Source: a virus. Taken from it: 51,384 bases of DNA. Under the pieces are notes generated by a model that saw nothing but the letters and a program-made list of their open reading frames with translations, ran no database searches and was not told where the DNA came from. The position numbers and the translations under genes were made by a program. The stretch lies in IMG/VR virus record IMGVR_UViG_3300021962_004629, positions 1 to 51,384 of that record. One strand, written 5' to 3'. Of the stretch, positions 34,901 to 41,583 are shown piece by piece. Within the stretch, counting starts at the first letter, position 1, and each line of letters starts with the position of its first letter.

Positions 34901-36750
34901 GCTTGATCTAATGACGAAGCAATTGCTGCTGCTTCCATTTGTTCTGATGACATGTATTGCGTTTGAAATGCTAACTGATCTGATTGTTTTCCTAATCCTA
35001 AAAATCCATTTCGCATTGTTCCAAACAGTTTAATAATGTTTGCAGCACCGTTTGCTATCAAACCAAACGTCATCAAAAATACTGGACCAATCGCTCCAAC
35101 TACTGTTGCAAGAATTACAGCAATTCTTTTTCCACCATCACCAAGGTTATTAAATTTTTCTAATATTTTTCCAATAAATTCTACAATTGGAGTAACTGCT
35201 TTTAAGAACTGTTCTCCAACTGGTGCCAAGGACTGTTTAAGATTTTCCATAGACTTCTTGAACTTGGTTCCAGTTGCATCTTCTACTGCTGCTAATTCTC
35301 TTTCAGACAGTACCGCAAGTTCTTCTACTGATGCTCCAGTTAATTGTAAAACTCTTGCTGCTTGTGTTCCATCTTTTGTAACATTTTGAAATAATGTTGA
35401 AAGTCTTGAAAATTGAAACTTACCAAAAAGTTGTTCGATTGCTTTTGCCCTATCAAGTGGTGCTAACCGATCTAGTGCATTGGCAAAATCTACAACAATT
35501 CCTTTAACATTTCCTTTATTTGCGTTAACAATACCCTGAATGTTTATTCCAAGATCTTGAAGCATTCCAGATGCTTTGTCGGTTGGGTTAATTAATGAAG
35601 CAAGACCAGACTTCAATGCGTTTGCACCTTCTGACGCATTAATTCCACCTTCTTTCATTGCTGTTAAGAAGAATGCAAGATCTTCAACATCACCGCCTAA
35701 TTGTTGTACGACTGGACCAGCCTTTGGAATTGCAACTGTTAAGTCTTCAATACTAACAACAGTTTGGTTTTCAACTGCGTTAAGAAAGTTAATTTTATTT
35801 GCTAAGTCATCCGCTGCAATCCCAAAAGCGTTTGTTAAAGATATAGTTGTTTCAAGTGCTTGATCTTGTTCTACTGAACCTAAAACAGCAAGCCTTGTTG
35901 CTTGTGCAACTTGTGCAAGAAGATCTGCACCCATTTTACCAGTTGCTGCTGCATCTGCAGCCATTTTCATAGTATCAACAACTGCTACGCCATATTTTGT
36001 AAATTCTTGTGCTAATAACCTTATATCTTCTAGCGCCTTATTTGTTTCTGCTGTTGTTGTAAACATTTCACCATAAACACGCTTAAACCTAATTGCTTGT
36101 TTTTCAAGATCCATAAATACCTGAGATGCTTTAGTTCCAAAAATAGTAAGTGGAATTGTAAAACCAACCATAAGTTGGCGACCTGCCCATTGAGTGTTTT
36201 TACCAAAATTTAAAAGATTAGTTGAACCTTGTTTTAATAACTGCCCAAATAATTGTTGTTTTTGTGATGCTAATGCAATTTTTGTTGATAAGTCTTCCAT
36301 GTCAAGAGTGAGTGGTCTTACTGCTATTGACTGAAGCGCTCCATTTGCACCTCTACCCATTTTAATATACTGGGTTTGCATAGTTTTAACACGTTCTTCA
36401 GCAACTTTGCTAATTGTGTCAAACTCTGATTTAAATAATTTTCCAAAAGTCTTAGTTGCTGCTCCAGCATACCTAAAATATTCACGAGTTGAAAACTTAT
36501 TTTTTTCTAATGATTCAGTAAAAGACTCAGTACTACTTTTAATTGTTCGCATACTAGCAGCAAATTTGCCAGTAGCATTAATAGAATTAATTAAATTATC
36601 TTGTAATTCTTGTTGTGCTCTTGCTGCTGTTGCTGTACTTTTTGCTAAAGAGGTGTGGAAAGTAGATATCTGTCTTTGAAGTGCTTTAAGTTGTGCTAAT
36701 GCCCCTGAGGTATCAACATTAACCTGAATATTAGACTGTATATCAGCCAT
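28996..36750 (-). CDS. Tail tape measure protein
   Basis: This 2584-residue protein sets tail length and is ejected with the DNA. The N-terminus is coiled coil (SNIQVNVDTSGALAQLKALQ style). Membrane-like segments lie near 545-580 and at about 1500-1568, the latter a glycine/alanine zipper. Long coiled coils occur at about 2050-2350. A 'xAMLxPGExVI' motif, usual in tape measures, occurs three times (about residues 695, 1050 and 2505). The first two copies share a longer flank (TKKYxPxIN). At roughly 0.15 nm per residue the predicted tail is near 390 nm. A strong ribosome site (GAGGTG) precedes the ATG. No peptidase or lysozyme domain is obvious. Confidence 0.95.
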   Translation of the reverse strand: MADIQSNIQVNVDTSGALAQLKALQRQISTFHTSLAKSTATAARAQQELQDNLINSINATGKFAASMRTIKSSTESFTESLEKNKFSTREYFRYAGAATKTFGKLFKSEFDTISKVAEERVKTMQTQYIKMGRGANGALQSIAVRPLTLDMEDLSTKIALASQKQQLFGQLLKQGSTNLLNFGKNTQWAGRQLMVGFTIPLTIFGTKASQVFMDLEKQAIRFKRVYGEMFTTTAETNKALEDIRLLAQEFTKYGVAVVDTMKMAADAAATGKMGADLLAQVAQATRLAVLGSVEQDQALETTISLTNAFGIAADDLANKINFLNAVENQTVVSIEDLTVAIPKAGPVVQQLGGDVEDLAFFLTAMKEGGINASEGANALKSGLASLINPTDKASGMLQDLGINIQGIVNANKGNVKGIVVDFANALDRLAPLDRAKAIEQLFGKFQFSRLSTLFQNVTKDGTQAARVLQLTGASVEELAVLSERELAAVEDATGTKFKKSMENLKQSLAPVGEQFLKAVTPIVEFIGKILEKFNNLGDGGKRIAVILATVVGAIGPVFLMTFGLIANGAANIIKLFGTMRNGFLGLGKQSDQLAFQTQYMSSEQMEAAAIASSLDQAHARLIQTFTQEANALDALNNAYRRAISAGQNFANANPGAMLPPIRGGKTPGGLILPGYAKGKGVQIVPGNGPGNKDTELAMLAPGEAVISAPLTKKYGPLINSMIADNIPGYATSRKPRIFSQTANRELFANAPAGSDRARIPVGGPEMVYSVAGMMAPASVNDTPLGMTKEYAQSALGKSAMLANVQVELERFMTNTSEISAVLDRISPILSTAADEFDGSIESWQQASQKAIREIESIPELTAEQKIAARRRIAPTREDYAVASDTIYEVKPGGQVKKRDERQTSAYGAARQRQILAAQGYDVSGFEYAHMPGYEKISRERVRPVKEATFSGVDPSMYTAEQKAALQKARQEIESFTIRLSDFEREVSKGVSEQQQTNQAQNKLQQALSMQAQKAQASSSLILPGQPGFTQTGRIRTKLAKGIKKVPGTGSKDNFPAMLAPGEAVIPADMTKKYQPIINGMVAGSIPGFAEGWTGNPGSWRDSSGMTEDPFANVGVPIEPESVRRSGQTIGDMFSKVAKGAANAIGSAIVAPMSKQIEQDMAEVDAEHNAKMRSMASKFSQTNQTPIQEDPYANIGVIPADATSDKRRGRFARATGAFRSGGLLRGGGRGRVAGSTVDPQMAAAQLEQQRRFMQRTNGAMIAMNGLTQAASMMGNGIQDKIAPMMMGMNMLTMGMQMVTGPKSALALAAVAVGGTYYALKKQNEALLKKTIETTVAMGAGTKSMRDLAKATGKVSAGEIMDRRRAAKMSQFQIQTGKKTFGQSFVEGEQGKKMIEQFGQRMKDLGPGGQQVAQSEMVSQLATAISSGIMTPAQARSVAANIGEAMGDRSFGINVNAQLIELMGVNGENLLKDPVAVRVKLIEDAKSNVGRAADAANKSGRLTAGQAGRAGLFGIGGAAGGAVAGLMVGGSVAAGMAAAGATAGSVVPVIGTAIGAVAGLAIGAMIGLKKRNQAIAKATGASVAMQQIALEQSQELLDSYDVENQKKIQLLETDGKLAEAAKARAEYEEGRLKILAQNASLNTQILNSYKNATGKGVRDKLLFGSEQAAVAKYKGTPMEAIAGGAVEGIKSLGLNKEQQYLLNIQLSSGQLQPTQVMDLVSLFQGDKAGAAKFVDITTRFGATMGNEAMGVASMFVDRTGKPLDNVQKTLIANVAAGKTPAEAQKLIDFYNALGKTGTVLDMEVVGNFLINNPNTASILQGVISDIQNQKGKINLTLATKLLGATPATLESLNSNLDYFTKLPAEQQKVYLTTLVTATETFDANSQDTKNFMKERGLSYKGTPQAGRGKFLPDMQVTKEYVNQAKGNFQAEQVTKAAKEAAAKAGKDGKTGDGDKRDTTFDDLLKRLKLVQNSSINALGGLKELKKVMSGSGAISLTKFKGIDQQLLSNGKVSQEFLDFVDSLGPEGIQNDLDKFIEKGTKGLLTLNEAGKAIMRGMVAAKLGEYQVNIKNTILSLNQQTQATSKLIKAGFTFAEAQELAKDQTLALAIANNELSPKQLKELKKQTRELTNAQKEYERVTKIALMDEMDGQKARFEMVQKYVVLQEQLIENQYASEKAVLNSRQAANEYALGKISQEEDAINKKYDKEIEALDKVAAKQEEINQIQQRRFSLAQALAGGDMAGAAGAIQEIRQAEALAQIERRRKSIEEARKKQLAGVQFNGKTREQIEADNKAIVNSLADIEEKIRLAKNALDDELKKTIGMTRVEIQAAVSGISAALDAGVDPNNKKFLGQILKGVVGDANDTVDALASVGTAIEKLLAKQAEAKAKYDNDKFAEQKLKEEQEAKAAADKAAAELKAKQDAASATSVAAAAAARPDGQQYIVVGGTIIPINQPPKPVKVKEPTYKDKLRQMGILFNSGGLVPKYMNMGGVVPKYFAAGGYGKGTDTIPAMLTPGEFVVRKSAVDSLGIDTMKSINKGELPSNNSVYNYSLSVNVSNSNANANEIARVVMNQIKQVDSQRIRGSR

Positions 36751-36770
36751 TCATAGCACCTCTTTAGTTA

Positions 36771-37088
36771 TTACATATTTAGTAGGTCTGTTTCCTGGAT
36801 TTTAACTCCAGAGGCAGCCTCTACGATTTTATACACAGTTGGAAGATCTAAGATTTCTTCTAACTTTACATCATCTTCTAAAATTTCTGGCTTATATTGT
36901 TTCATTGCGATTTTAACACACTCAATCAATACATCCATTGATTTTTCATTATCTTGTGCTACTGCCGTAAGTTCTTCAAACTTCTTCATAAAAGGACGAA
37001 GTAGGGAGATCTTTAGTGGACGAGTTGAAATCTTAGTTCCATCCATAAGAACTAAAACGTTTTCATCTTTTGCAGAGTTTGCTGCCAT
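36771..37088 (-). CDS. Tail assembly chaperone, short paralogue (gpG-like)
   Basis: This 105-residue protein directly upstream of the tape measure is the usual position of gpG. It is homologous along its whole length to the N-terminal half of the next gene. Shared features are PLKI, FE, a DVLxxC..IAMxQY core, ED, and DLxxVYxI near the end. It has its own promoter and a GAAAGGA ribosome site. Such chaperones coat the tape measure during tail assembly and are not in the virion. Unlike the lambda G/T pair, no frameshift is needed because a longer copy is encoded separately. Confidence 0.72.
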   Translation of the reverse strand: MAANSAKDENVLVLMDGTKISTRPLKISLLRPFMKKFEELTAVAQDNEKSMDVLIECVKIAMKQYKPEILEDDVKLEEILDLPTVYKIVEAASGVKIQETDLLNM

Positions 37089-37117
37089 TATATTTTTCCT
37101 TTCGACATGGTAGATTA

Positions 37118-37126
37118 ATTATAGCA
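37118..37126 (-). promoter_or_regulatory. Promoter of the short tail chaperone
   Basis: TGCTATAAT lies 30 bases before the ATG at 37088, in the 46-base gap between the paralogues. A normal ribosome site follows, so this unit is not leaderless. The -35 is poor. Confidence 0.6.
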
Positions 37127-37134
37127 TAATACGG

Positions 37135-37827
37135 CTAATTTTTTGTAAGGTCTTCATAATCTAACCCCATTCCAATGCCAAATCCAGCCTTTTGAGCATT
37201 TACTCCTTGCAATGCTAAAACATCATTTCCATCAGATGTTTTTCCTTTACTAAATACCCTGGCCTTTAAATTTTCCCATTCATTTTGTTTGTTTTGTCCT
37301 TTTTCAATATCAACACCTTGTATTGCTGCCAAAAACTTTTTTTCTTGATAATCTAATTCTCTTCTTGATGAAAGAGTAGCCATTAGTTCTGGCATTGACA
37401 GAGATAACTCCAACTCCCTATAATCTTTCCAAATGCCTATTAAAAACACTTCAGACTCTAATTTGGCTAGGTCTAAATCTGACCAGCCAGATGCCTTTTC
37501 TCCATCCATAGTTTTTTGTTTAACATCTTTATCATCTTTGCTATTAACCTTTATGTTTGCTGAATATTCTAATATGTCATAAACCATATGTAAATCTACC
37601 AAATCTTCTACATCCTCTAATAACTCTGCTTTAGGATAGTATTGTCTCATTGCAATTGCAGCACATTTAACCAAAACATCTATGGCTTGCATGTCATCTT
37701 TTACATTTTTAATATTTTCAAATTCATCCATAAGATCATGCAAATGTTTAATTTTTAATGGTACTAGTTCAATTACTTGACCATTTAATAACTCAATACT
37801 TTTTGAAGAATAAATTTTTGTAGCCAT
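37135..37827 (-). CDS. Tail assembly chaperone, long paralogue (gpGT-like)
   Basis: This 230-residue protein has an N-terminal part (about 1-95) related to the short chaperone and a unique charged C-terminal part (about 100-230, with YQEKKFLAAIQ and a lysine-rich middle). The arrangement matches gpG versus gpGT of lambda, where the long form recruits the tape measure. Here each form has its own gene. The ATG is seven bases after a TGC-TAAAAT box, with no ribosome site, so its message is probably leaderless. It lies after the terminator of the major tail protein. Confidence 0.7.
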   Translation of the reverse strand: MATKIYSSKSIELLNGQVIELVPLKIKHLHDLMDEFENIKNVKDDMQAIDVLVKCAAIAMRQYYPKAELLEDVEDLVDLHMVYDILEYSANIKVNSKDDKDVKQKTMDGEKASGWSDLDLAKLESEVFLIGIWKDYRELELSLSMPELMATLSSRRELDYQEKKFLAAIQGVDIEKGQNKQNEWENLKARVFSKGKTSDGNDVLALQGVNAQKAGFGIGMGLDYEDLTKN

Positions 37828-37834
37828 TTATATA

Positions 37835-37843
37835 ATTTTAGCA
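37835..37843 (-). promoter_or_regulatory. Extended -10 promoter, leaderless long chaperone
   Basis: TGCTAAAAT on the minus strand is followed after seven bases by the ATG. It partly abuts the T-run of the preceding terminator. Confidence 0.55.
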
Positions 37844-37844
37844 C

Positions 37845-37879
37845 AAAAAGACAAAGCCCACCTATAAAGATGGGCCTTG
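37845..37879 (-). terminator. Intrinsic terminator after the major tail protein
   Basis: A nine-pair stem with one G-U pair (arms 37852-37860 and 37871-37879) and a ten-base loop is followed by five T. It lies about 15 bases beyond the stop codon. Confidence 0.72.
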
Positions 37880-37893
37880 TTAATCAATTAAGA

Positions 37894-38535
37894 TTAGGAT
37901 GCAGTGTGAGTGCGATCAACAATCTTGCCGTATGTTGCTGTCAAGTCATCTGGAAGAAGACGGAACGAAACTTCAAACATTGAAGCCTCATCACGCTTAG
38001 CAGATACTGTAACATTTTCAATGGAAAGAGCACGATACGCAACGTATACACGCTCAACATTTCCAGAATCTTCACAGTCACCAGTTCCTGGACCTACTGC
38101 AACGATACCACGCTCAACTGGGCATTCTCCAATGTCTCCTGCGGAGAGATTAAGAACACGACCTGCTGATGTAGCCTTAGAGCCTGTAAGGTCTGAATCC
38201 TGGCCTGCGGTAGCAAGAAGAAGGTTTTCAAGAGTTGCCTCTGCAAATGTAGTAGCAAGATTTACTTGCATTCCTTGCTTGTAGAGTTTTGCAACGTCAA
38301 GAACCTGGTCAACCTGAACCTCACCAAAATCTGGTTGGAATTGAAGTTCAATACCGTTCATTGTATAACCAACGTTTGTGTAGTCTGGATCTGATGAAAG
38401 AGTAGACTTGTAAGACTCAGTGCTTACGAACGATGGAATAGCGTTAGTTGTGGTATTGAGTGTAGAATCAGCAACGAAAAGGGCTGCTGCACCTACGATA
38501 ATGTTTGTGGACGTACCACGAGAATATGCTGGCAT
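37894..38535 (-). CDS. Major tail (tube) protein
   Basis: This 213-residue protein builds the tail tube. It begins MPAYSRGTSTNIIVGAAALF, has a beta-sandwich-like body (VGYTMNGIELQFQPDFGEVQVDQ), and ends in a strand-rich domain (SMFEVSFRLLPDDLTATYG), as in actinophage tube proteins. Codons are biased toward C- and G-ending forms like those of the capsid gene, a sign of high expression. It has its own promoter and terminator, so this key protein is a separate transcription unit. The ribosome site is AGAGGTG. Confidence 0.84.
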   Translation of the reverse strand: MPAYSRGTSTNIIVGAAALFVADSTLNTTTNAIPSFVSTESYKSTLSSDPDYTNVGYTMNGIELQFQPDFGEVQVDQVLDVAKLYKQGMQVNLATTFAEATLENLLLATAGQDSDLTGSKATSAGRVLNLSAGDIGECPVERGIVAVGPGTGDCEDSGNVERVYVAYRALSIENVTVSAKRDEASMFEVSFRLLPDDLTATYGKIVDRTHTAS

Positions 38536-38607
38536 ATTTAATTCACCTCTTTTTAGTTTTGTATTAAGTTATATAGTGGCAAACAAGGCGATGTTTCCTC
38601 TAAACCC

Positions 38608-38616
38608 AGTATACCA
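38608..38616 (-). promoter_or_regulatory. Promoter of the major tail protein (TGGTATACT)
   Basis: An extended -10 box lies just after the end of the preceding gene (stop at 38623). The leader is about 65 bases and includes a good ribosome site. The -35 is weak. Confidence 0.58.
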
Positions 38617-38622
38617 GCGTTT

Positions 38623-39234
38623 TTAGGTATAGTTTATGTCGGGATCTGGAATGGTAGTATTGATAATTTTTTCTTGATTTATCATATGGTAGTCATATTC
38701 AATAACAAACTTATTAAGAGTAAGGCCTCTTAGGGCAGCCAATTCTGTAAGGTCTCTAACTTCTTCTAACTGGTAAACCTTGATGTCATGAAAATAAACA
38801 TTGTGTGTAATTGGAACGGCTAAATCTCTTATTGGGCTAGAGCCATTTTGTTTGGCTATACACCATCTATTAAGGTCTTCTGCAGCAGCATCTGATCTAT
38901 CAAGAAGTTGAGAAATAATAATTCCAGCATCTATAATTTTGCTAGGTACTGAATAAACATAATATAACAATTGTTCACATTTCATTGGGTAAAAGGCATT
39001 TCTCCTAAACCTTAAAAGCCTATCATATTGAATTGCAATATCCCATTCTTCTGGAAGCGGATTTCCTTGAGGATCAAACTGTCTTGGAATAGACCCTCTA
39101 TTTTTTGTTAAATCATCAATAGCGTTAGGGGTGCTTGGAAGAGTAAGAACACTAAACCCATATTTGTTTAGTTCTTCTTTAATATATTCGTTAATCCAGA
39201 TAGGTGGAAACGGAAGATCTCTTATGTCTTTCAT
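38623..39234 (-). CDS. Tail terminator / head-tail joining protein
   Basis: This 203-residue protein lies between the neck proteins and the tube protein, the normal place for the tail terminator. It has an N-terminal helix (PPIWINEYIKEEL) and alternating strands later, with YYVYSVPSKIIDAGIIISQL in the middle. The family cannot be named from sequence alone; position is the main argument. Confidence 0.58.
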   Translation of the reverse strand: MKDIRDLPFPPIWINEYIKEELNKYGFSVLTLPSTPNAIDDLTKNRGSIPRQFDPQGNPLPEEWDIAIQYDRLLRFRRNAFYPMKCEQLLYYVYSVPSKIIDAGIIISQLLDRSDAAAEDLNRWCIAKQNGSSPIRDLAVPITHNVYFHDIKVYQLEEVRDLTELAALRGLTLNKFVIEYDYHMINQEKIINTTIPDPDINYT

Positions 39235-39238
39235 GTTC

Positions 39239-39922
39239 TTATTCTACCCCAATTGTTGCATTTACTATCCAATTGTATCCAGTACTCAAACCTTTTGATC
39301 TACCTTGTTTTGCTCCAGCATTAAAGTTTTCTTTGTAAGAAATTGGATTTTCTAAATAATCTAAAATACCACTTGCTCTTAAAAATGATTGAGTAAAATA
39401 TTTATTAAAAAATGTGTCAAATGCTTTTTCATATGAGCCTTGAACTGCATCTCCACCAGGATTTTCAACTTTTACTGGATTTGGTGTAAAAATTTGTTCT
39501 CCATTTTCTTCAAAAGCAAGAACTTTGGCATTTCTTGGCTTTATAATAACTGGTATTCCATTTTCCATAATCTGCGCCTTATTTATAAAAGGAACAGTTG
39601 ATCCATTTTTTATGCTTTTGGATTGTTTAAATGTTGAATTAAAAAATATAGTGTCTTGACCATTGCTTATATATGTTATATCAAATAGTCTTGCTGATGG
39701 ACTACCAGTTTGATTCCATTCATAAATATGATGTAATGCTCCTGGACTCATCTTTGATGTAATATCAATATACTTCTTAAATGCTTCTATTGTACCCAAT
39801 GCTAAATTATTAAGAAAAACCTTGTGTCCTTTTTTAGTTCCATCTAAAAAACCTAAAGAATATTCAACAACATTGTTCATTGTTTTTTCAAACATTAACG
39901 TGTTTGTTCTTGCATTTATCAT
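39239..39922 (-). CDS. Neck / HK97 gp10-like protein
   Basis: This 227-residue protein is larger than a typical HK97 gp10 (about 120-150 residues) but has the same placement between the head-closure and terminator genes. The N-terminal half is helical (LGTIEAFKKYIDITSKMSPG) and the C-terminal half carries many aromatic residues and a basic stretch (KQGRSKGLSTGY). The start is coupled to the gene before it. The call is by position. Confidence 0.52.
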   Translation of the reverse strand: MINARTNTLMFEKTMNNVVEYSLGFLDGTKKGHKVFLNNLALGTIEAFKKYIDITSKMSPGALHHIYEWNQTGSPSARLFDITYISNGQDTIFFNSTFKQSKSIKNGSTVPFINKAQIMENGIPVIIKPRNAKVLAFEENGEQIFTPNPVKVENPGGDAVQGSYEKAFDTFFNKYFTQSFLRASGILDYLENPISYKENFNAGAKQGRSKGLSTGYNWIVNATIGVE

Positions 39923-40368
39923 TAATCATCAACGCCTTGATTTTCTGCTCGTCTAACAACTATTTTATAATATTCAATATTTCCAAATGGACCAGTAAAT
40001 GGCTCAAGGGTTGCAATTTCATATATTGTCCCACGATCTTCTCTAGCACCAGATGTTTCTTTATAAATAAGTTCTCCAGAACAGTTACGAACATTAGTAA
40101 TTAAAACATTTGTAACTGAATTATTCGTTCCATCTTTTCCTATACGAATATCATTTTTAACTCTTCCAAGAAGCATGTTTTCGTACTGCACAAATACCTT
40201 TGGTTTTACCTCTTCTTCAAATGCTGACCCTACTGGATTTAAACTAATTACAATAGTTCTGTCAAATCCCCAGTCTTTTTTTATTTGACCATAAACATCT
40301 TGTTTAACGATTGGATGGTATACATCTGCAATCATTGGGTACATAAAGTCTATTTCGTTGCATGACAT
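39922..40368 (-). CDS. Head closure-like protein
   Basis: This 148-residue, mainly beta protein looks like head closure (Hc1/gp16 type) factors: YHPIVKQDVYGQIKKDWGF, then VFVQYENMLLGRVKNDIRIG. It overlaps the adaptor gene by one base. It should lock DNA inside the filled head and join the tail. Confidence 0.56.
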   Translation of the reverse strand: MSCNEIDFMYPMIADVYHPIVKQDVYGQIKKDWGFDRTIVISLNPVGSAFEEEVKPKVFVQYENMLLGRVKNDIRIGKDGTNNSVTNVLITNVRNCSGELIYKETSGAREDRGTIYEIATLEPFTGPFGNIEYYKIVVRRAENQGVDD

Positions 40369-41282
40369 TACAATACCCCAGGAACAATAATATTACCCGC
40401 ATATCTCTCAAGAATTTTATCAACAATAAGATTTCCAGTACCAGCAAACAATGTTTTATCAAATTGAATTCTAAACTGATCTGTATTATATGCAGATGCA
40501 TATCTCTTAAAATAATCTAACTTGCCACACTTAATATCATCCATTAGCATTAATGTTGCTTCTTTAATGTCCGTAGGAACAACCTTATATCCTGCTTCTA
40601 CAATAAATGTATAGTCTGAACTTTTAGAAAACGTATTTCCCCAACCAATTGGACCAAGCCAGTCTGACTGTGCGGTTGGCATCATTAGTGGCGCTTGATC
40701 AGCCCTATTGTATGCACCAGTAATTTCTTGTATAATAGCAGTTTTATTATCGCTTAATTTATATGTGACTCCAAAAATTGCTGGCTCTTCTAAAGAAGAA
40801 TCATACCAAAGTTCGTTGTTTTGATAAACCTTTAATACCTTTCGAGTACGTGGTCTTACTGGAGCATAATCAGTATTTAATCCTACATGCTCAATTGTTT
40901 CGGTTGTGTAATAAAAACCACCTGTAATAGCATCAATAATTAACCTTGCTGTTAGTTCTCTTTGAGTTATTTCTGCTATCTCTGTTGCTGTTGTTCCAAG
41001 GCTTGCTGGATCTACATAAGGCCTTGTAATTTCAAGCATATCTTCAACTACAATATCTCCATCTGCTTCTTGAATTCTCAATGCATATACACTGTCATAT
41101 AAATGCCATTCGTCAGTTTCAAAAGTATAATTCAACTTTTTACCAGATGTTGAAGTTATAGTTTCTTCTAATAAAACAATAGATGTTTCTTCGTCTTCAA
41201 TTATCAAGTCATATGAAGTAGATGCCAGTGGCACATCATATGAGATGCTTAACGGGTAGGGTGGAAGACGAAGTATTTTCAT
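40368..41282 (-). CDS. Head-tail adaptor protein (extended)
   Basis: This 304-residue protein follows the capsid and a small gene, as head-tail adaptors do. The N-terminal 100 residues form a beta-sandwich-like extension (SYDLIIEDEETSIVLLEETI). The middle and end resemble adaptor-type helices (ATLMLMDDIKCGKLDYFKRY). The adaptor fold is usually about 100-120 residues, so the large N-terminal addition is noteworthy. It overlaps its neighbours by one and four bases. Confidence 0.56.
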   Translation of the reverse strand: MKILRLPPYPLSISYDVPLASTSYDLIIEDEETSIVLLEETITSTSGKKLNYTFETDEWHLYDSVYALRIQEADGDIVVEDMLEITRPYVDPASLGTTATEIAEITQRELTARLIIDAITGGFYYTTETIEHVGLNTDYAPVRPRTRKVLKVYQNNELWYDSSLEEPAIFGVTYKLSDNKTAIIQEITGAYNRADQAPLMMPTAQSDWLGPIGWGNTFSKSSDYTFIVEAGYKVVPTDIKEATLMLMDDIKCGKLDYFKRYASAYNTDQFRIQFDKTLFAGTGNLIVDKILERYAGNIIVPGVL

Positions 41283-41497
41283 TTATTTTTGCTGTAGTAT
41301 TTTGCTAACTCAACAGCACTTACCTCTCTAACTGACTTTGATTTTAGAAAAACGTCTAAGTTTGCTTTATCAATGATAGAAAACCCTTGATCAATATGAC
41401 CATATCCATCAAAGTATAGGTTTTTATCAGAAAAAATAACTGTTTGATCATTGACCTCTACGGCCTTAGATACTACTTTCTTTGTTGTACTTGCCAT
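41279..41497 (-). CDS. Small hypothetical head protein
   Basis: This 72-residue basic protein follows the capsid gene and is transcribed from its own promoter with a clear AAGGAG site. It has a beta stretch (DQTVIFSDKNLYFDGYG) and a C-terminal helix with lysines. It could be a decoration or neck-linked factor; no family is recognised. Confidence 0.55.
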   Translation of the reverse strand: MASTTKKVVSKAVEVNDQTVIFSDKNLYFDGYGHIDQGFSIIDKANLDVFLKSKSVREVSAVELAKYYSKNK

Positions 41498-41520
41498 TTT
41501 TGCTCCTTAATAGTATCTTA

Positions 41521-41529
41521 ATTATAGCA
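41521..41529 (-). promoter_or_regulatory. Promoter following the capsid terminator
   Basis: TGCTATAAT on the minus strand starts eight bases beyond the T-run of the capsid terminator. The leader is about 20 bases and includes AAGGAG. It drives the connector genes. Confidence 0.65.
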
Positions 41530-41534
41530 GATTG

Positions 41535-41566
41535 TTAAAAAGGGCAGAGGACGAATCCCCTGCCCT
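41535..41566 (-). terminator. Intrinsic terminator after the major capsid gene
   Basis: An 11-pair stem (one G-U) is capped by a UUCG tetraloop in the transcript and followed by five T. It lies about 18 bases past the capsid stop. It is the best-formed terminator in the window. Confidence 0.85.
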
Positions 41567-41583
41567 AATTAATTGCTTAATGA

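Noticed and set aside
37085-37140. Programmed -1 frameshift linking the two tail chaperones
   Set aside because: The genes are separated by a 46-base gap holding a promoter and ribosome site. Both encode their own homologous N-terminal part, so fusion is not needed.
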